Source: Streptomyces angustmyceticus (GTDB lineage Bacteria > Actinomycetota > Actinomycetes > Streptomycetales > Streptomycetaceae). Taken from it: a stretch of 64,000 nucleotides of DNA. The position numbers were made by a program, and so were the translations under genes. This document shows positions 61,001-64,000 of the stretch, piece after piece (positions within the stretch are counted from its first letter, which is position 1; each line of letters starts with the position of its first letter). The stretch spans positions 7,725,501 to 7,789,500 of the forward strand of contig NZ_CP082945.1 in the NCBI RefSeq assembly GCF_019933235.1, written 5' to 3'. The notes beneath the pieces were generated by a model. It did not search any database. It was not told the DNA's origin and saw nothing but the letters and a program-made list of their open reading frames with translations.

Positions 61001-63533
61001 TCATGCCTCCGTCGTCGCGTCGGAGGGTGGCGAGTGCGACGGTGGGGGAGTTGGTGTGGTTGTCGAAGGTGTCCTGGAGGCCCATGTTCAGGACGGGGTG
61101 GGCGCTGACTTCGATGAATACGTCGCGTCCGTCGTCGAGGAGGCGTCGGGTGGTCTCTTCGAAGCGGACGGTTTGTCGGAGGTTGCGGACCCAGTAGTCG
61201 GCGTTCAGTTCTGTGGTGTCGATGGGTTCGCCGGTGACTGTTGAGTAGAAGGGGATGCGGGAGGATGAGGGCTGGAGTCCTGTGAGGGAGGTGGTGAGTT
61301 CTTGTTCGATGCTGTCGACGTGGGCGGAGTGGGAGGCGTAGTCGACGGCGACCATGCGGGCGTGGATTCCCTCATTGGTCCGTGCGGTGACGAAGTCCTC
61401 GACGGCGTTGACGTCGCCGGAGATGACCACTGACCGTGGGCCGTTGACAGCGGCGACCGATAGCCCCTCCAGACCGGCGAGGTGTTCGCGTACTTCGTCC
61501 AGCGGCAGGGACACCGATCCCATGGCGCCGGAGCCGGCGAGTTTGTCCCGGATGAGCTGACTGCGCAGCGCGACGATGCGGGCTCCGTCGTCCAGGGAGA
61601 GTGCGCCCGCCACACAGGCCGCAGCGATTTCCCCCTGGGAGTGTCCGGCTACTGCGGAGGGGGTGACGCCCATGGACTGCCATAGTCCTGCGAGGGAGAC
61701 CATCACTGCCCAGGAGGCGGGCTGGACGACGTCGACCCGCTCCAGCATGGAGGCGTCGCCGAGGACGTCGGACAGGGACCAGTCCACGTACGGGGCAAGC
61801 GCCTGCTCGCACTCGGTCATGAGTGTCGCGAACCCTGGGGAGGACTCCATGAGGTCCTGCCCCATGCCGACCCATTGCGCGCCCTGTCCCGGGAACACGA
61901 AGACGACCTCACGGTGGGCAACGGCCGTCCCCTCGGCCACCCAGGTCGTCAGGTCCCCGTTCAGGGCCACGGCGCGGTGTTCGAAGTGGGCCCGTCCCGT
62001 GGCGAGGGTGTATCCGACGTCGACGGGGTCGAGTTCGGGGTGGGTTTCCAGGTGGGTGCGCAGGCGGTCGGACTGGTCGCGTAGTGCGTCCGCGCTGCGG
62101 CCGGACAGGACCCAAGGCACCACGCTGCCGGTCTTGCGGGTGGGGGGCTGTTCCGGTGGAGCCTGTTCGATGATGACGTGTGCGTTGGTGCCCGAGACGC
62201 CGAAGGACGAGACGCCGGCCCGGCGTGGTCGGTCGGATGCGGGCCATGGCTGTGCGGCCGTGGCGAGTTCGACGCCTTCGCCCCACTGGACGTGCGGGGA
62301 GGGCGTGTCCACGTGCAGCGATGCCGGGACCACGCCGTGTCGCATTGCTTGGACCATTTTGATGATCCCCGCGACGCCGGCGGCGGCTTGGGTGTGGCCG
62401 AGGTTCGACTTGACCGACCCGAGCAGCAACGGAGTGCCGGAGCGCTGCTTGCCATACGTTTCGACCAGGGCGCCGACCTCGATCGGATCGCCCAGCCGCG
62501 TCCCCGTGCCGTGCCCTTCCACGACATCGACGTCACCTGGTCCCAGCCCGGCACCCGCCAATGCCTGTCGCACCACCCGCTCCTGGGCGCGTCCGCTCGG
62601 TGCCGTCAGCCCGTTCGAGGCGCCGTCCTGGTTCACGGCGGAGCCCCGCACCACGGCGAGCACTCGGTGCCCGTTCCGCACCGCGTCGGACAACCGCTCC
62701 ACCACCAACACACCCACGCCCTCGGCGAACCCGGTGCCGTCGGCCGCCGCGGCGAAGGACTTGCACCTGCCGTCCGGGGCGAGGCCGCGCTGCCGGCTGA
62801 ACTCCACGAACCGTGAGGGAGAGGACATCACGGTGACACCGCCTGCCAAGGCCAGGGAGGTCTCACCGGTGCGCAGCGACTGCACTGCCCAGTGCAGCGC
62901 CACCAACGACGACGAACACGCCGTGTCCACCGTCACCGCGGGACCCTCGAAGCCCAGTGCATAGGCCACCCGGCCGGACAGCACACTGGCGGCGCTCCCC
63001 GTTCCCAACTGTGCTTCCAGCGCGGCGGGGTAGCGCCTCAGCCTGGAGGCGTAGTCCTGCCCGTTGGACCCGATGAAGAGGCTGGTGTCACTTTCCCGCA
63101 GTGTGAAGGGGTCGATCCCTGCGTCTTCCAGGGCTTCCCAGGACGTTTCCAGCAGCAATCGCTGCTGCGGGTCCATCGCCAACGCCTCACGCGGAGAGAT
63201 GCCGAAGAACTCCGGGTCGAAGTTCTTGGAATTCTCCAAGAACCCCCCGTGCCGGGTGTAGCTCGACCCTGCTTTTTCGCTGTCGGGGTCGAAGAGTGCG
63301 TCGACGTCCCAGCCTCGGTCCTCCGGGAAACCGGACACCGCGTCCCGTTCCGAGATCACCAGGTTCCACAAGTCAGCAGGGTTGGAAACCCCGCCGGGGT
63401 AATGGCATGCCATTCCCACGACCGCCACCGGCTCACGGCTGCTTTCGGTGAGTTCGCGATTTCGTTGTCGTAGTCGTTCGCTTTCCTTCACAGAGGCGCG
63501 TAGTGCGTTGATGAGCTGCTGTTCAGACATCAT
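58089..63533 (-). CDS. Type I PKS, one module KS-AT-DH-KR-ACP
   Basis: A 1,814-residue single-module PKS with an N-terminal docking helix, then a KS (Cys in DTACSSS, about residue 205). The AT (GHSQGE about 631, YASH about 732) has the methylmalonyl-type signature. The DH has HAVLGTVLLP at about 938. The KR has TGGTGVLG (about 1383), LDD (about 1469; B-type) and Tyr in NYAAAN (about 1526). The ACP has GFDSL at about 1690, and an acidic C-terminal docking tail follows. All domains look active, so the module would add a methyl-branched trans double bond. The DNA at about 60870-61450, for the AT and post-AT linker, has different codon use (CAA, ACA, C-ending) from its surroundings. Confidence 0.96.
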   Translation of the reverse strand: MMSEQQLINALRASVKESERLRQRNRELTESSREPVAVVGMACHYPGGVSNPADLWNLVISERDAVSGFPEDRGWDVDALFDPDSEKAGSSYTRHGGFLENSKNFDPEFFGISPREALAMDPQQRLLLETSWEALEDAGIDPFTLRESDTSLFIGSNGQDYASRLRRYPAALEAQLGTGSAASVLSGRVAYALGFEGPAVTVDTACSSSLVALHWAVQSLRTGETSLALAGGVTVMSSPSRFVEFSRQRGLAPDGRCKSFAAAADGTGFAEGVGVLVVERLSDAVRNGHRVLAVVRGSAVNQDGASNGLTAPSGRAQERVVRQALAGAGLGPGDVDVVEGHGTGTRLGDPIEVGALVETYGKQRSGTPLLLGSVKSNLGHTQAAAGVAGIIKMVQAMRHGVVPASLHVDTPSPHVQWGEGVELATAAQPWPASDRPRRAGVSSFGVSGTNAHVIIEQAPPEQPPTRKTGSVVPWVLSGRSADALRDQSDRLRTHLETHPELDPVDVGYTLATGRAHFEHRAVALNGDLTTWVAEGTAVAHREVVFVFPGQGAQWVGMGQDLMESSPGFATLMTECEQALAPYVDWSLSDVLGDASMLERVDVVQPASWAVMVSLAGLWQSMGVTPSAVAGHSQGEIAAACVAGALSLDDGARIVALRSQLIRDKLAGSGAMGSVSLPLDEVREHLAGLEGLSVAAVNGPRSVVISGDVNAVEDFVTARTNEGIHARMVAVDYASHSAHVDSIEQELTTSLTGLQPSSSRIPFYSTVTGEPIDTTELNADYWVRNLRQTVRFEETTRRLLDDGRDVFIEVSAHPVLNMGLQDTFDNHTNSPTVALATLRRDDGGMNRFLTSLGEAHVHGVDIDWNATFTHHTTQRIALPTYPFQHDHYWLENASVKDASTAHPLLTGLVPLAQPEGGLVFSGTLSGSEHSWLNDHAVLGTVLLPGTAFVEMALFVAEEAGCDRIEELAFETPLVLPEGKEVDIQFVVGAPGDDARRSVSLHSRRADLGQGWTRHAVGTLSAGAENVAVDNAAWPPPGSEQVDISGLYERLAADDFHYGSAFQGLRSVWRNGDAVLAEVELPEQCLPEADAYQSHPALLDAAVQAAVAGGLLHTGSDSGQIMLPFSWNGVSLYATGTTSLRVQLTAQGADAVALVARDAAGRPVLSVESLLVRKAPAKQLDLLKSAGEHSLFHLEWTKLGAREQAQDTGPWVVVGAVEPQSGSLVDAGVADRSYESFEDLAEHIGAGVSAPAVVVVPVPLRDPDEAVAVRAAVLHTLGILQTWLSDDRFAGARLVLLTGRTPALSAAGVWGLVRSAQSEHGDRIVVIEADDTHEACKQLPAALASREPQVAVRQGELYVPRLARTSGGGRPTGRAWNPDGTVLITGGTGVLGAELARHLVTESGVRHLLLLSRGGPRAEGADELTAELRELGAEATIVACDAADKEALAEVLAAVPGAHPLTAVVHAAGVLDDALITDMTPAQVSAVLAPKVDAALHLHLLTQGLDLSDFIVFSSASAVFGGPGQGNYAAANAVLDALVLRRRAEGLPGIALAWGFWSQRTGMTAHLGDADVRRMERAGVTELSTEEGLALFDLARAWDVPAVVPMKLNLSSLRAQAGHLGVPSVLQGLVRVPTRRTAAEPDQRWSAARLAALPESERAPALHELVRAEVAAVLGHDDAAAIDPERAFMDLGFDSLTAVELRNRLITATGLRLPTTVVFTYATTAALSEHLLAGILESQAGPTRDGLDEVEAELRRTPPGDARHEALVRRLRELAATWLPEQSAEADADLDVSTIDEILDLAEGELEGLAAGEEGK
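61976..62936. repeat. KS-domain DNA repeat, copy in the methylmalonyl module
   Basis: Direct copy of 56530-57490, coding for the second half of the KS and the KS-AT linker. A few silent differences remain. Copies this alike can recombine and delete one module. Confidence 0.85.
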
Positions 63534-63550
63534 TACCCCAGGCTCGTGAC

Positions 63551-64000
63551 TCAGATATCGCCGACTTGGTGTGCCATCTCGATGAGTGCGGCGAGATCAG
63601 CTGAGTCAGCATCAGCACCGGCTGCCACAGGTTCATCCGGCGCGCTTTCAGGCTCCGTGGACGGGGGAGGACTCGGAAACAGCTCGTCGCACAGTTTCCG
63701 CGCCATCGCCTCAGCCGTCGAGTACTCGAAGGCGAACGTGGTCGGTAGCCGCAGGCCCGTAGCCGCGTTCAGCTTGTTGCGCAGCTGCACGGCCTCCATG
63801 GAACCGAGGCCGAGTTCGGTGAATGCCGTCCTGGCACCGATCTCGCCCGAGTCCTCCTGGTATCCCAGGACGGCAGCGGCGTTCGTGCGGACAAGGTCCA
63901 CCAGAGCGCGGATCTTTGCGTTGGTGGAAAGGCTGGCCAACCGGTGCCGGAGGGATGCGTCGGCCGGCTCTTTCGCCTGCTGAGCGCGCACCCTCCGGAC
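63551..64000 (-). CDS. Type I PKS, C-terminal end (ACP and docking tail), 5' part outside the window
   Basis: The reading frame is open through base 64000, so this is the 3' end of a larger PKS gene. The visible part is a KR-ACP linker, then an ACP with the phosphopantetheine site in GLGSM (about 60 residues into the visible part) and a Pro/Glu/Asp-rich C-terminal docking region of about 50 residues. The ACP has GLGSMEAV where most have GFDSLTAV. It lies 17 bases before the next PKS gene and should hand its chain to that module. Confidence 0.93.
   Translation of the reverse strand, partial: VRRVRAQQAKEPADASLRHRLASLSTNAKIRALVDLVRTNAAAVLGYQEDSGEIGARTAFTELGLGSMEAVQLRNKLNAATGLRLPTTFAFEYSTAEAMARKLCDELFPSPPPSTEPESAPDEPVAAGADADSADLAALIEMAHQVGDI

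Overview
The window is high-GC actinobacterial DNA, most likely Streptomyces or a close relative. Genes are dense, often overlap by ATGA or GTGA, and use GGAGG-type ribosome sites and GTG/TTG starts. Leu-TTA codons are very rare; I found them only in the LuxR regulator and one oxidoreductase. No rRNA, tRNA, CRISPR array, transposase, attachment site or origin was seen. Nearly all of the window looks like specialised metabolism: two type I polyketide synthase (PKS) systems run off opposite ends, with tailoring and precursor-supply genes between them.

Layout. 1-5 kb: the 3' end of a PKS module (DH-KR-ACP, no thioesterase), a KASIII-like protein with an altered triad, a cold-shock-domain protein and an unknown protein. 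5-10 kb: an ABC exporter and three deoxysugar genes (4-ketoreductase, 3,5-epimerase, C-methyltransferase). 10-18 kb: a membrane protein, a PAPS sulfotransferase with its APS kinase, a C-A-T NRPS, an acyltransferase-like protein lacking the nucleophile, and a small membrane protein. 18-25 kb: a type II thioesterase followed by mqnA and mqnC, facing a PaaK-like ligase, mqnE and ferredoxin operon, then mqnD. 25-32 kb: a TetR/DUF1772 pair, a sugar 3-ketoreductase, a P450, an acyl-CoA carboxylase beta subunit and a degenerate adenylation-like protein. 33-39 kb: a five-gene operon of LysE exporter, free ACP, TrpB2-like enzyme, FAD/NAD(P)-binding enzyme and acyl ligase. 39-45 kb: a 4-aminobenzoate supply operon (class II DAHP synthase, fused PabAB, benzoate-CoA-ligase-type enzyme, PabC, cysteine hydrolase). 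45-50 kb: a glutamine-dependent amidotransferase, a methyltransferase, an AurF-like di-iron oxygenase and a small unknown. 50-52 kb: LuxR-type and HxlR-type regulators. 52-64 kb: the last two complete modules of a PKS read right to left, ending in a thioesterase, plus the 3' end of the preceding PKS gene.

How it may work together (inference). Two shikimate-derived aromatic units are supplied by dedicated genes. One is 4-aminobenzoate, probably activated by the benzoate-CoA-ligase-type enzyme as PKS starter or modified by the AurF homologue. The other is 1,4-dihydroxy-6-naphthoate, made by an extra set of futalosine menaquinone genes and probably activated by the PaaK-like ligase for transfer to an assembly line, sugar or scaffold. 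The right-hand PKS ends with a methylmalonyl module and a malonyl module and releases through a TE. Deoxysugar, sulfation, P450 and amidation genes would decorate the scaffold. I could not match the whole gene set to a known product, and the window could contain two adjoining clusters.

Most novel: futalosine genes recruited into a biosynthetic cluster, and the ACP/TrpB2-like/FAD/ligase operon whose TrpB2 homologue has lost the catalytic glutamate.
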